A stretch of DNA of 64,000 nucleotides from Microbulbifer flavimaris (lineage in GTDB: Bacteria > Pseudomonadota > Gammaproteobacteria > Pseudomonadales > Cellvibrionaceae), in NCBI RefSeq assembly GCF_001641755.2, contig NZ_LRFG02000005.1, positions 1 to 64,000 of the forward strand, given 5' to 3'. Below, in pieces: positions 18,282-28,543 of this stretch. Made by a program: the position numbers and the translations under genes. A model generated the notes under the pieces. It did no database searches. It saw nothing but the letters and a program-made list of their open reading frames with translations, and was not told where the DNA came from. The first letter of the stretch is position 1. Each line of letters begins with the position of its first letter.

Positions 18282-20585
18282 TTGAGAGGTTTTCTACGCG
18301 GGAGCTTGGTTGTCATTAGCCTGCTTGCGCTCATCGCGTGCGGTGGGGGAGGCGGCGGTGACAGTAAGAGTAGTACTGCGGCAACGACCGCTGCGGTCAC
18401 ATCGACCAGTGCAGCAGCAACAATCCAAACCGGCCGGCTGACGGAAGTCATCATTGCTGGTCTGGCATACCGCACCGAGAGCCAATCCGGTGTTACCAGT
18501 GACACGGGAGAGTTCTCTTACCTGCCGGGAGAGACGATCCAGTTCTTCCTCGGCGATACGCCCATCGGCTTTGCTGTGCGCGCGCAGGAAAGGCTGCGAA
18601 TTCTGGACCTGTTCCCCGATATCCGCCTCTACCGCAACTTCAACCAATTACGGCGGCTATTCAGCGCAGCGCCTTTCAATCGGGAGCGGATCGACTTTAA
18701 CCGCTTCCACAATACCCTGTTCCTGCTCGAGGCATTTGATCGTGATTCGGACCTGGGTAACGGTGTTGTGATCGAGCCGGGCGTTCGTGACCTGCTGGAG
18801 AATATTCTGTTCGATGTCGAAGTCGATGCCCTCGACTATGCCCGCCACTATGTGCCACTGATTTACTTCCGCAACCGGGCCGATGAATTGGGGCTCGTGG
18901 ACTCGGGGGCGGTCCTCGATACCGGCATGGTTCTGGATACCTATTACGAGGCCATCGAGCTGGTCGGCAGCTTTTTCGTACCTGTTTTCAAGAGTCGTGA
19001 CTTCCTCTTTGATGAGATTCTCGATGAGCTTGAACGCTTCGACTATGACGACGACGGCAACATCACCGAACTGGTCACCGAATCCGACCGCGAGATTCTG
19101 AGACGGGTTTCCCGTTTTGCCACTTACGATGGGTTTGGCAATATTCTCACCTGGAGTTTCGAGCCCGATGCCTTTCTTGTCGACGATGAGTTCGCGGAGT
19201 TCGAGTATGACGATGCCGGGAACCTGGTCAGCCTGAGGGAGGACCTCGACGGCAATGGCACCCTCGATCGGGTGAGAAACTGGGCATATGATTTTGGAGA
19301 CCTGTTCTTCTCTGTGACTTACACCGAGGATTCCGACGGGGATAGTGTGGTCGACGAAGAGTTCACCGTTTCATACCAGCTGGATGAACGGGGCCGGCTG
19401 CAGCAAGTGCGCCGCGATGACCAGCTGTTGGCTGAATACACTTTCCAGGAAAACGGACGCACGGCTTCAGAAACAATCTTTTCGCCACGCAGCGGTGAAC
19501 CGTTTCGTGTGATCGAGTTTGACGAGGCGGGCAGGGTCAGTTCGCTGCGTCGACAGCTTGGCGATGCAGGGGAGGGGCTCTGGGAGTTCTTCTACGGTTC
19601 GCGGGATAACCTGGTTCGCGCGCGATTTACCCGCTCCGGTGCCGACTTTGTCGAATACCGGATTCTGGTGGAGTGGGAATATGATATCCAGGGTAACCTC
19701 ACCCTCTATACCGTCGACCTGAGGGAGGACGGGGACACGGATTTCTCCCGGGAGTATGTCTACGACGACAATGATCGCCTGGTGCGTGAAGTCTGGTTCG
19801 AATTTACCGGCGACCTGCGCACCGCAGTCTTCGAAATTGCTTATGCCTACGATACGGATGGTCTGCTGATACGAAAAGTACAGACCAACCTGCTCGCCTC
19901 CGCGCCCCTTCTGCCCAGTACCGATGTGGTGGCCTTTATCTACAGCTATGACGATCGCAATAACCTGGTCTCTGTGGTGCGCGACGATGGCAACAATGGA
20001 TCGCTGGATTTTGAAAAGGCCTTTGAGCTGCGGCGGGAGAACTGGCGGGCGGCACTGCTCTGGATCGAGAACCCCTCGGTTTATTCGGCCTCACCTTTTG
20101 CAGAACTGCCCAGCCGGCAGATTTTGCGCCGGCGCCTTATCGCGGAGCTGGAGACGGAGGACATTGTCGACAGCAGCCTGGAGCGCCTGCTGCGTACTGA
20201 CGAGGAGTTTCGCAGGTTGGCCGGCCTTGAGGTCATAAGCATCAACTGCGAAACGCCCTTCGCGCTCGAGTTTTTCGACAATGGCGAGGTTATTCTGCGG
20301 GATCGCTCGGATGTCCGGGAGGATGCCGTCGTCCTTACCTGGTTCCTGCTCATGCGTGGGGTTGTAGTGATCGAGGATGGTGGGCTGGAGTACAGTTTCC
20401 GCCTCCGGCGCTACCCGGAGATCCCCCGGGTCTACCCACAAGCCGCGGGCCCCGGGGGGACTATCGTTACGCTGGAGCCGCTGGATTTTTATCCGCTGCC
20501 GTACGCATGCAACTATCGGGCGAGATCTGAAAAGGTGGATTTTCGGCCAGTCTGGCGTGAGGAGGTTGATATCAGTCGCAGGTGA
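18282..20585 (+). CDS. YD-repeat lipoprotein with Ca-binding-like loops (paralogue 1)
   Basis: Probable outer-membrane lipoprotein of 767 residues; function unknown. The lipobox LIAC puts the lipidated cysteine at residue 20, followed by a glycine run and a Ser/Thr/Ala linker. A conserved N-terminal domain (GLAYRTESQSG, FSYLPGETIQFFLGD) leads into repeats that alternate tyrosine-aspartate patterns (EYDDAGNLVS) with Asp-rich loops (DLDGNGTLD, DSDGDSVVD), recalling RHS and EF-hand/thrombospondin-3 motifs. A roughly 150-residue C-terminal extension is absent from the paralogue at 23718. I chose TTG 18282 because GGAGGG lies seven bases upstream and the cysteine then falls at residue 20 in both paralogues; ATG 18267 is the alternative. 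Confidence 0.75.
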   Translation: MRGFLRGSLVVISLLALIACGGGGGGDSKSSTAATTAAVTSTSAAATIQTGRLTEVIIAGLAYRTESQSGVTSDTGEFSYLPGETIQFFLGDTPIGFAVRAQERLRILDLFPDIRLYRNFNQLRRLFSAAPFNRERIDFNRFHNTLFLLEAFDRDSDLGNGVVIEPGVRDLLENILFDVEVDALDYARHYVPLIYFRNRADELGLVDSGAVLDTGMVLDTYYEAIELVGSFFVPVFKSRDFLFDEILDELERFDYDDDGNITELVTESDREILRRVSRFATYDGFGNILTWSFEPDAFLVDDEFAEFEYDDAGNLVSLREDLDGNGTLDRVRNWAYDFGDLFFSVTYTEDSDGDSVVDEEFTVSYQLDERGRLQQVRRDDQLLAEYTFQENGRTASETIFSPRSGEPFRVIEFDEAGRVSSLRRQLGDAGEGLWEFFYGSRDNLVRARFTRSGADFVEYRILVEWEYDIQGNLTLYTVDLREDGDTDFSREYVYDDNDRLVREVWFEFTGDLRTAVFEIAYAYDTDGLLIRKVQTNLLASAPLLPSTDVVAFIYSYDDRNNLVSVVRDDGNNGSLDFEKAFELRRENWRAALLWIENPSVYSASPFAELPSRQILRRRLIAELETEDIVDSSLERLLRTDEEFRRLAGLEVISINCETPFALEFFDNGEVILRDRSDVREDAVVLTWFLLMRGVVVIEDGGLEYSFRLRRYPEIPRVYPQAAGPGGTIVTLEPLDFYPLPYACNYRARSEKVDFRPVWREEVDISRR

Positions 20586-20902
20586 TCTGTAAAGGCGTCG
20601 CTGCAACAGAGCAGTGAGAATAATCCGCATCGCAGAAGAGGGGTGGTTTCAGCAAGGCACCTTTCGCTTGGCGCATAAATCCGCATTGTTTTTAACAATC
20701 AAACCAGCTCTCCTCTTAATTTTTTGTGATTTCCATCCGCCGATTGATCCCATTTCGGTATTTCAATAGGCTGCATATCACAACCTCAGCCAGCTTGGGG
20801 TAACGCTCCTTTCGCACTGAACCGACACAGATCACATCGGTCGCGAGCGGGAGCATTGGCTGGACCAGGGGAATAACGAGATAAAAAAGAGGATGAGAGC
20901 CC
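20586..20902. other. Intergenic region before the TonB-dependent receptor
   Basis: No gene is seen. It holds an inverted repeat, ATTGTT-TTT-AACAAT (20685-20699), which could be an operator or a short stem, and an AT-rich patch around 20715-20730. GAGGA at 20889-20893 serves the receptor start. No confident -35/-10 pair. Confidence 0.4.
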
Positions 20903-23497
20903 ATGAAGACCTTCTCACTCAAGCCACTTTCTCTGGCTGTTGCCGCTGTATTGACGCTGCCAGTGTCGGCTTTTGCACAGCAGTCTGGTGAATCACAAGC
21001 CGATGACGGCCGTATGGAAGAGGTGATTACCACCGGTACCCGCGTCGAGGGCCTGTCGCCCACCGAGACGCTGTCCCCCGTCGACGTGCTTGGCGGCGAA
21101 AACCTGTCCGACCAGGCCAGCTTTGACCTGACCGAGTCCCTGGCCAAAATTGCGCCTTCTTTCAACACCCAGCGCTTCCCGATTGCGGACGGTACTGCCT
21201 TTATCCGCCCGGTGACCCTGCGCAACCTGTCTCCCGACCAGACCCTGGTGCTGGTCAATGGCACCCGCCGCCATCGCTCCGCGCTGGTCAACCTGCAGAT
21301 TGCACCGCTGGGTACCGTCAACCAGGGCGCCCAGGCGGTGGACTTTGCCGCGCTGCCGTCGGCCGCCATCGAGCGGGTTGAAGTGCTGCGCGACGGTGCC
21401 TCGGCCCAGTATGGCTCCGATGCCATTGCCGGGGTGGTCAATGTGATCCTGAAGGATGACGCTGAGGGCGTGAGTGTCTCCGCCCAAACTGGCGAGTACT
21501 TCGAAGGCGACGGTGCCCGCACCAGCCTGGCTGCCAATGCCGGCTTTGCCCTTGGTGACCAGGGCTTTGTAAATACCACCATCGAACACTCCACCGCCGA
21601 GAAGACCTGGCGCGGTGCTGCCCGTCCGGATGCAGAATTTGTTGGTAGCGTGGTGGGCGTGGAGAATGTGCCGCTGGACGGTCTGGGCCAGCGCTGGGGT
21701 GACCCGGATGTGGAAGCGCTGAAACTGTTTGTGAACACTGGCTATGAGCTGGATAACGGTGTCGAGCTGTACGGCAATGTCGGCTACTCGGAGAACGAGA
21801 CCATCTCCGACTTCTTCTACCGCGGCCCGGTACTGGACCCGCAGTACGAGTTCGGCGCCCGTGCGACTTTGCAGGCCGATGGTGATGGCGACTTCATGCC
21901 GGATGCGGCGCCGCAGTCCCTGATCAATTCCATTACCGCCCAGGGGCTGAACCCGGGGGACTACCTGGTGGCGGATGCCTCCAGTGCAAGCGGTTACGTA
22001 CTGCGCAACCCGATCTACACCCAGTTCCCCGGCGGCTACAACCCGCAGTTCGGTGCGGACATCAGTGACTTTTCTGCCGTCTTTGGCGCTCGCGGTGAGC
22101 TGGCTTCCGGCATGAGCTGGGATCTCCGCGCGCGCTCCGCGGAGAACGAAGTTTCTTACGTGCTGAAAGACTCCATCAACCCGAGCCTGGGTGCCCTGTC
22201 CCCGACGACCTTCAATCCGGGCACCCTGACCCAGGAAGAGACCAGCGTGAACGCGGACTTTGTCCAGCCGGTGGATATCGATGGCCTGGCTTCGCCCCTG
22301 AACGTCGCCTTCGGGGCGGAATGGCGCGATGAGACCTACAAGATTGGTGCCGGGGATGATGCCTCCATTGCTGTAGGTCCTACCGCGGCCGTGTTCGGTG
22401 TGGGTTCTGATGGCTTCCAGGGCTTCCCCACCGATGCCGCCGGCAGCTTCAGCAGTGAGAGCATGGCTGCCTACGTGGATCTGGAAGCGGATGTCACCGA
22501 TCAATTCACTGTCGGTGCGGCGCTGCGCTTCGAAGACTACGATGCATTCGGCTCGACCTCTGACTGGAAGCTGTCCGGGCGCTACGACTTCAACGAGCGC
22601 TTCGCGCTGCGTGCCACGGCCAATACCGGCTTCCGTGCCCCGACTCCGGGCCAGGTGAACACGCTGAACGTCACCACCACAGCCGATGCCAGCGGTAACC
22701 TGATCCCGAACGGGACCTATCCGGTGGACAACCCCGTGGCCCTGGCGCTGGGTGCCAAACCGCTGACACCGGAAGAGTCCACCAGCTTTACCCTCGGCGC
22801 AGTCATCAATCCACTGGATAACACCAGCGTGACCCTGGACTACTACCGCATCAATATCGACGATCGACTCGCACTGCGTAACAACACCATCGGTGCCGGC
22901 GAGGTGGCTTTGCTGGAGGGCGCCGGTGTGGCGAATGCCTCCCTGCTGCAGGGCAGCAACGCCAACTTCTTCGTCAATGCGTACGACTCCGAGGTGAGCG
23001 GTATCGATATCGCGGTCACCAGCGACTTCGAAGTGGCTGGCAACCTGCTGGTGGTGGATCTGCGTCACAATCACAACCAGCAGGAAGTGAGCAATGTGGC
23101 CCCGAATACTATCAATGATTCGCGGGTGTATGACCTGGAGAACCAGGTGCCGAGCGATCGCACGACCCTGACCTTCAACTACGACACCGGCAGCCTGTTT
23201 AATAGCTACCTGCGCCTGAACCGCTACAGCGGCTGGGAGTCCACCTTCGGCCTGTTCGGTCCGGGTGATGCCTCCGATGCCACCAGCTATGGCAGTGAGA
23301 TCCTTGTGGATGTTGAGGCGACGTTCACCCTCGCCGACAACTACAAGGTTTCCGTCGGTGGTGAGAATATCTTCGATACTCTGCCGGACGAAGAGGCTGA
23401 TCCCACCCTGCAGTTCCTGGGGGTGCGTCAGTCCCTCACCTCTCCGTTCGGGTTTAATGGTGGCTTCTGGTACCTGCGTGCCAGTGCAGAGTTCTGA
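20903..23497 (+). CDS. TonB-dependent receptor
   Basis: Outer-membrane active transporter of 864 residues; it imports a scarce ligand using TonB-ExbBD energy. A signal peptide ends near SAFA (residue 25). A TonB-box-like MEEVITTGTR follows near 38, then the plug domain with the conserved RVEVLRDGASAQYGSDAIAG and VVNVILKDD, and a beta-barrel ending in an aromatic residue (LRASAEF). No siderophore, vitamin or sugar enzyme lies beside it, so the ligand is unknown. It sits between two paralogous lipoproteins on the same strand and is followed by its own terminator. Confidence 0.92.
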   Translation: MKTFSLKPLSLAVAAVLTLPVSAFAQQSGESQADDGRMEEVITTGTRVEGLSPTETLSPVDVLGGENLSDQASFDLTESLAKIAPSFNTQRFPIADGTAFIRPVTLRNLSPDQTLVLVNGTRRHRSALVNLQIAPLGTVNQGAQAVDFAALPSAAIERVEVLRDGASAQYGSDAIAGVVNVILKDDAEGVSVSAQTGEYFEGDGARTSLAANAGFALGDQGFVNTTIEHSTAEKTWRGAARPDAEFVGSVVGVENVPLDGLGQRWGDPDVEALKLFVNTGYELDNGVELYGNVGYSENETISDFFYRGPVLDPQYEFGARATLQADGDGDFMPDAAPQSLINSITAQGLNPGDYLVADASSASGYVLRNPIYTQFPGGYNPQFGADISDFSAVFGARGELASGMSWDLRARSAENEVSYVLKDSINPSLGALSPTTFNPGTLTQEETSVNADFVQPVDIDGLASPLNVAFGAEWRDETYKIGAGDDASIAVGPTAAVFGVGSDGFQGFPTDAAGSFSSESMAAYVDLEADVTDQFTVGAALRFEDYDAFGSTSDWKLSGRYDFNERFALRATANTGFRAPTPGQVNTLNVTTTADASGNLIPNGTYPVDNPVALALGAKPLTPEESTSFTLGAVINPLDNTSVTLDYYRINIDDRLALRNNTIGAGEVALLEGAGVANASLLQGSNANFFVNAYDSEVSGIDIAVTSDFEVAGNLLVVDLRHNHNQQEVSNVAPNTINDSRVYDLENQVPSDRTTLTFNYDTGSLFNSYLRLNRYSGWESTFGLFGPGDASDATSYGSEILVDVEATFTLADNYKVSVGGENIFDTLPDEEADPTLQFLGVRQSLTSPFGFNGGFWYLRASAEF

Positions 23498-23520
23498 TCA
23501 AACCTGACTGATGAAGTGAA

Positions 23521-23546
23521 AAAGGCCGGCGAATGCCGGCCTTTTT
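23521..23546 (+). terminator. Intrinsic terminator after the TonB-dependent receptor
   Basis: Stem AAGGCCGGC, loop GAAT, stem GCCGGCCTT with a T-run ending in TTTTT. It separates the receptor transcript from the second YD lipoprotein. Confidence 0.9.
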
Positions 23547-23717
23547 CATTTGGTGACAGGGTGGGTTTTTCACAGAAAAAAGTATCTTTACTGAGCTTAT
23601 TTTGTGTTGATTAATTCGTGGTTGGTGATATTTTCGGAATTTATGATTTTCAGTTTGTAAATGTTTGTCAGTGGTAGGAGTCCAATATCGTAAGCTTGTA
23701 GAAAATTAGGAGAAACC

Positions 23718-25559
23718 GTGAAAGAAGGATTTAGAAGGGCATATTGCCTAATCTCAGTGGTGATACTTTGTGCCTGCGGTGGTGGAGGTGGTGGGGGCAG
23801 TAGTCCAAGTTCTTCTGAGGCAGAGGGGAGCTCGAACAGTGATAATCAACTCTTAACCGGGAAGCTAATTGCTCCCCAGATAGCCGGGTTGAGATATGTA
23901 ACGGATAGCCAATCAGGTTACACTAATTCCAGTTCTGAATTTTCTTATAAGAGCGGGGAGCAGGTCCAATTTTACCTTGGTGATACTGTAATTGGAGAGA
24001 CAATAGGAGCTATTGGTGATTTAAGTTTCAGAGATTTGTTTCCTGCCTACAAAGATTATTCTAATTTCCATGAGATCAAGACGCTTTATTCCCTGAGCCC
24101 CAATTCTGAGGAAAGAAAAGCGTTTAATCGCTTTCACAACACATTGGCGTTACTTGCTGGATTCGACAGTGACGCGGACTTTTCAACAGGGATTGATTTG
24201 GTGGATGGGGTCAGTGAAACCCTTGATGGTGTTATTTTTGCCCTTGAAACAGATGTTCAAGCGTTCTCGCATGTTGACCCCGCTTTTTTTTACTATAGAA
24301 ATGTTGCTTTTTCTAAAGGGGAAGTCGCTACTGCTGCGAACCGGGCAGCGGGAACCGTAGCGGACGCTTATTACTCCACCATTGGTTCTGGCTTCGATTT
24401 CTCGTTGCCTACTTACGAGACCGCAGATTATAACCAGGATGGTGTTCCGGAAAGAGTTGAGAAGTACTCTTATGATGCTCGCGGCAATCGAATTTTAGAG
24501 GCATACAGCAATACCGGTTCCGGGCCGCTTATCGGTAGCTCCCTGACCTACGATGAATATGGTCGCGTCCTCACTATTTCTTATGACGCTGACGGGGACG
24601 GAGTGAATGATTCATACTCTGAATATGAGTACAGCGTGGCGGGTAACTTAGTCGGTATCAGCGTGGATAGTAATGCTGACGGAGATTTTGATAGATCCCA
24701 GACTCGCTCGTATGAGTTTCAAGATAAATCCTATATTTATCGCTATAGAGAGGATCAAGATGGAGATGGTATAACTGATCTCGCCTATACATTGGAATAC
24801 AAGCTTTCTCCGGTGGGGCTGCTCGAGTCAGTCCTTTTGGATGAAGTGAAAGTTTTGGCTCTAGAGTATCAATCTGACGGAACGCTTGTTGCAGAGCATA
24901 CCTATCGTTGGACCGGGGAGCTGGACCGCACCAAGACCTATGATGACTTTGGCAGGCTTGTGTCAGATGAGACTTTCTTTGGCCCTTTCGGACCAGGTGA
25001 CGGGTATCGGTGGGACTATACCTACGACGCCCAAGGTAACCGGGTTCAGGCGAAGTATCAGGAGCTGGGGTTGTCTCCCAATCAGTCGTTTCTGATTAAT
25101 AATGAGTTTGACGAGTCAGGAAATTTATTGGAATTTACGCAAGACTTTTATCTCGATGGTAGTGTCGAGCAGAAAAGAGAGTACATTTACGACGAGGGTG
25201 GTAACTTGACCCAGGAGAAGTGGTACGAAGTCACTCAAGGGGGGCAGGTTACCGATTGGCCCAGCAAAACGGTTTCGTACAGCTACAATGAGCAGGGCTT
25301 GGTTAGTGAGAAGTTCACAGAGGACTATACCTACGATGCCCCAGATGATCCGAATGGTGGGAAAGAGAGGACGGTATATCAATATGATCCGGGTGCAAGT
25401 CTAACCTATCTGGGGCGCGATTCTGGTGCAGACGGGAGTGTGGATTACGAGTTCAAGTATGATTTAGAGTTGCTAGGGTGGCGGGCTGCGCTTGAATGGG
25501 CCCCCTCGCTTCACCAGTTTGCGAAACTGCCGTTCGAGGAGAAACTGTACAGCGACTGA
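23718..25559 (+). CDS. YD-repeat lipoprotein with Ca-binding-like loops (paralogue 2)
   Basis: Probable outer-membrane lipoprotein of 613 residues, clearly homologous to the product of 18282-20585. The lipobox LCAC places the cysteine at residue 20, followed by seven glycines. The shared N-terminal domain reads GLRYVTDSQSG, FSYKSGEQVQFYLGD and FNRFHNTLALLAGFD. The repeats contain YDARGNRI and YDEYGRVL with Asp-rich loops (DADGDGVND, DQDGDGITD). It ends soon after GWRAALEW, the point where paralogue 1 continues. Base composition is lower in G+C than the neighbours (25 of 60 in 24061-24120 against 37 of 60 in 19201-19260). AGGAG lies a few bases before the GTG start. Confidence 0.75.
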   Translation: MKEGFRRAYCLISVVILCACGGGGGGGSSPSSSEAEGSSNSDNQLLTGKLIAPQIAGLRYVTDSQSGYTNSSSEFSYKSGEQVQFYLGDTVIGETIGAIGDLSFRDLFPAYKDYSNFHEIKTLYSLSPNSEERKAFNRFHNTLALLAGFDSDADFSTGIDLVDGVSETLDGVIFALETDVQAFSHVDPAFFYYRNVAFSKGEVATAANRAAGTVADAYYSTIGSGFDFSLPTYETADYNQDGVPERVEKYSYDARGNRILEAYSNTGSGPLIGSSLTYDEYGRVLTISYDADGDGVNDSYSEYEYSVAGNLVGISVDSNADGDFDRSQTRSYEFQDKSYIYRYREDQDGDGITDLAYTLEYKLSPVGLLESVLLDEVKVLALEYQSDGTLVAEHTYRWTGELDRTKTYDDFGRLVSDETFFGPFGPGDGYRWDYTYDAQGNRVQAKYQELGLSPNQSFLINNEFDESGNLLEFTQDFYLDGSVEQKREYIYDEGGNLTQEKWYEVTQGGQVTDWPSKTVSYSYNEQGLVSEKFTEDYTYDAPDDPNGGKERTVYQYDPGASLTYLGRDSGADGSVDYEFKYDLELLGWRAALEWAPSLHQFAKLPFEEKLYSD

Positions 25560-25604
25560 AAGGCTGGTAGTTGAGCTATCTCTAAAAGCGTTTTGTCGGG
25601 ATAA

Positions 25605-25635
25605 AAAAATGGCGAGCCCAGGGCTCGCCATTTTT
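25605..25635. terminator. Bidirectional intrinsic terminator, YD lipoprotein / gcvP
   Basis: AAAAATGGCGAGCC, loop CAG, GGCTCGCCATTTTT. The A and T runs on both sides fit termination of the convergent lipoprotein (+) and gcvP (-) transcripts. Confidence 0.92.
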
Positions 25636-25651
25636 CGTTTCAGGACCGGTC

Positions 25652-28543
25652 TCAGTCCATATAGCTCTCTACCGGCGGGCAGGAGCAGATCAGGTTGCGG
25701 TCGCCGAAGACGTTGTCGATGCGGTTGGACGCCGGCCACACCTTGTGTGCCTTCAACCAGGCCGCGGGGCGAGCCGCAACGTCACGGGAATAGTTGTGCG
25801 GCCACTGGTCGGCCATCACGTCCTCGAGGGTGTGCGGTGCATTGTGCAGCGGGTTGTCGTCCGCGCTGTAAACACCGTTGGCCACGTCTTCCACTTCCTT
25901 GCGGATGATGGCCATCGCCTCGACAAAGCGGTCCAGCTCTTCCTTGGATTCACTCTCGGTGGGTTCGATCATCAGGGTGCCCGCCACCGGGAAGGACATG
26001 GTGGGCGCGTGGAAGCCGAAGTCCATCAGGCGCTTGGCGATGTCTTCCTCGCTGATGCCGCTGGTCTCCTTGAGCGGGCGCAGGTCGACCAGGCACTCGT
26101 GGGCGATGAAGCCGTTGGTGCCGGTGTAGAGCAGCGAGTAGTGCTCGGACAGGCGCTTGGCCATGTAGTTGGCGTTAAGGATGGCGGTCTCGGTGGCCTG
26201 CTTCATACCGGTCTTGCCCATCATACGGATATACATCCAGCTGATCGGCAGGATGCTGGCAGAACCCCAGGGCGCGGCAGAGATGGTGCCGTTGGTCGGG
26301 TCCGTCTCCGGTACCTCGGTTACCGGGTGGCCGGCCAGGTAGGGCTTCAGGTGTTCGCCCACGGCGATCGGTCCCATGCCCGGGCCGCCGCCACCGTGCG
26401 GGATGCAGAAGGTTTTGTGCAGGTTCAGGTGCGATACATCGCCACCGAACTTACCCGGGGCGGCCACGCCGATCAGGGCGTTCATGTTGGCGCCATCGAT
26501 GTAGACCTGGCCTCCAGCTTCGTGAATCAGGTCGCAAATTTCGCGGATGCCTTCCTCGAACACGCCGTGGGTGGAGGGGTAGGTGACCATCAGCGCGGCG
26601 ACGCGGTCGCCGTGTTCTTCCACCTTGGCCTTCAGGTCGGCCATGTCCACGTTGCCCTTGTTGTCACAGGCAACGACCACCACCTTCATGCTCACCATCA
26701 TGGCAGAGGCCGGGTTGGTACCGTGGGCGGAAGCGGGGATCAGGCAGATATCGCGCTGGCCCTCGCCCTTGGCTTCCAGGTATTTCTTGATGGCCACCAG
26801 GCCTGCATATTCACCCTGGGAGCCGGCATTGGGCTGCAGGCTGACGGCGTCATAGCCGGTACAGGCGGACAGCATCTGCTGCAGCTGCTTGAACATCTCC
26901 GCATAGCCCTCGGCCTGACTGGTCGGGGCAAAGGGGTGCAGCTTGCCGAACTCGGGCCAGGTCACCGGGATCATCTCCGCGGTGGCGTTGAGCTTCATGG
27001 TGCACGAGCCCAGCGGGATCATGGAGTGGTTCAGGGCGATGTCTTTGGACTCCAGGGTCTTCAGATACCGCAGCATCTCCGTTTCGGAGTGGTAGGTGTT
27101 GAAGACCGGGTGGGTCAGGAATTCGGTATCGCGAACGAGGGATGCCGGGACGCCCTGCGGGCCCTTGGCCGCAATCTCGCTGTCCAGTGCGTGCAGGTCC
27201 AGGCCGTGATCACCGTCGGTGAAAGCCTTGAGGATGTCGGATACGTCGTCCAGGCTGGCGGTCTCGTGCAGGCTGATGCCCAGGGCATCTTCGCCGACCT
27301 TGCGCAGATTGATTTCTGCAGCCAGGGCGCGCTGGTAGATAGCGTCGCGCTGGTCGCCGGCCACTACGGTGAGGGTGTCGAACCAGGTATCGTGAGTCAG
27401 GTTGAAGCCCTGCTTTTCCAGGCCCAGAGCCAGAATATCCGCCAGCCGCTGAATACGCGCGGCGATGGTCTTTAGCCCTTCGGGACCGTGGTAGACGGCA
27501 TAAAAGGCGCTCATGACCGCCAGCAGCACCTGGGAGGTACAGATGTTGGAGTTGGCCTTCTCGCGGCGGATATGCTGTTCGCGGGTCTGCATGGCCATAC
27601 GCAGGGCGCGATTGCCCTTGCTGTCTACGGAGACACCGATAATGCGGCCGGGTGCGGCACGCTTGTACGCTTCGCGGAAGGCAAAGAAGCCGGCGTGCGG
27701 GCCGCCGTAACCCATGGGGATGCCGAAGCGCTGGTTGCAGCCGACAACGACGTCAGCGCCCATTTCGCCCGGCGCCTTGAGGGTAACGAGGCTCATCAGG
27801 TCGGCAGCCACGGTCACCAGGCCGTTGGCCTCGTGCACCTTGTTGATGATGTCAGTGAGGTCGCGAACCACACCGGTGGAGCCCGGGTACTGGAACAGGG
27901 CGCCAAACAGCTCGCCGGGCAGGTCCTTTTCCACGTCGCCCACCACGATTTCGAAACCGAAGTGCTCGGCGCGGGTCTTGATCACGGCGATGGTCTGCGG
28001 GTGGCAGTCGGCGTCCACAAAGAAGACATTGGACTTGTTGCGCTTGGCCTGGCGCTTGCACATGGCCATGGCCTCAGCGGCGGCGGTGCCCTCGTCCAGC
28101 ATAGAGGCGTTGGCCAGTTCCATGCCGGTCAGGTCCATGATCATCTGCTGGAAGTTCAGCAGGCCTTCGAGACGGCCCTGGGCGATCTCCGGCTGGTAGG
28201 GGGTGTAGGCGGTATACCAGCCCGGGTTTTCCAGCACGTTGCGCAGGATGACATTGGGCGTGATGGTGTCGTGGTAGCCCATGCCGATAAAGGTGCGGTA
28301 GATCTTGTTGCGCTGGGCCAGGCCGCGCAGCTCTGCCAGCGCTTCCTCTTCGTTCACCGCGTCTGCCAGGTCCAGCTCATCGGTCTTGCGGATGGCGGCG
28401 GGGACTGTTTTCTCGATCAGTTCTTCCAGGCTGGCGACACCGAGGGTTTCCAGCATCTCTTTCACCTGGGCCTCATCCGGGCCGATATGGCGGTGAATAA
28501 ATGCGTCGTGTTGTTCCAACTGCTGAAGAGATGGCTGGGTCAT
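25652..28543 (-). CDS. gcvP: Glycine dehydrogenase (aminomethyl-transferring), P protein
   Basis: PLP enzyme of the glycine cleavage system: decarboxylates glycine and passes the aminomethyl group to the lipoyl arm of the H protein. The 963-residue single-chain form is colinear with E. coli GcvP: N-terminal half from [25 protein letters not shown], and a C-terminal half with the PLP lysine K710 in [19 protein letters not shown]. It stands alone; gcvT and gcvH are not in the window. Regulation is unclear: I looked for a glycine riboswitch upstream and saw none. Confidence 0.97.
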   Translation of the reverse strand: MTQPSLQQLEQHDAFIHRHIGPDEAQVKEMLETLGVASLEELIEKTVPAAIRKTDELDLADAVNEEEALAELRGLAQRNKIYRTFIGMGYHDTITPNVILRNVLENPGWYTAYTPYQPEIAQGRLEGLLNFQQMIMDLTGMELANASMLDEGTAAAEAMAMCKRQAKRNKSNVFFVDADCHPQTIAVIKTRAEHFGFEIVVGDVEKDLPGELFGALFQYPGSTGVVRDLTDIINKVHEANGLVTVAADLMSLVTLKAPGEMGADVVVGCNQRFGIPMGYGGPHAGFFAFREAYKRAAPGRIIGVSVDSKGNRALRMAMQTREQHIRREKANSNICTSQVLLAVMSAFYAVYHGPEGLKTIAARIQRLADILALGLEKQGFNLTHDTWFDTLTVVAGDQRDAIYQRALAAEINLRKVGEDALGISLHETASLDDVSDILKAFTDGDHGLDLHALDSEIAAKGPQGVPASLVRDTEFLTHPVFNTYHSETEMLRYLKTLESKDIALNHSMIPLGSCTMKLNATAEMIPVTWPEFGKLHPFAPTSQAEGYAEMFKQLQQMLSACTGYDAVSLQPNAGSQGEYAGLVAIKKYLEAKGEGQRDICLIPASAHGTNPASAMMVSMKVVVVACDNKGNVDMADLKAKVEEHGDRVAALMVTYPSTHGVFEEGIREICDLIHEAGGQVYIDGANMNALIGVAAPGKFGGDVSHLNLHKTFCIPHGGGGPGMGPIAVGEHLKPYLAGHPVTEVPETDPTNGTISAAPWGSASILPISWMYIRMMGKTGMKQATETAILNANYMAKRLSEHYSLLYTGTNGFIAHECLVDLRPLKETSGISEEDIAKRLMDFGFHAPTMSFPVAGTLMIEPTESESKEELDRFVEAMAIIRKEVEDVANGVYSADDNPLHNAPHTLEDVMADQWPHNYSRDVAARPAAWLKAHKVWPASNRIDNVFGDRNLICSCPPVESYMD

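Noticed and set aside
20993-23074. A 693-residue open frame on the minus strand opposite the TonB-dependent receptor
   Set aside because: Low-information composition, no domain, and it overlaps a clear receptor gene completely.
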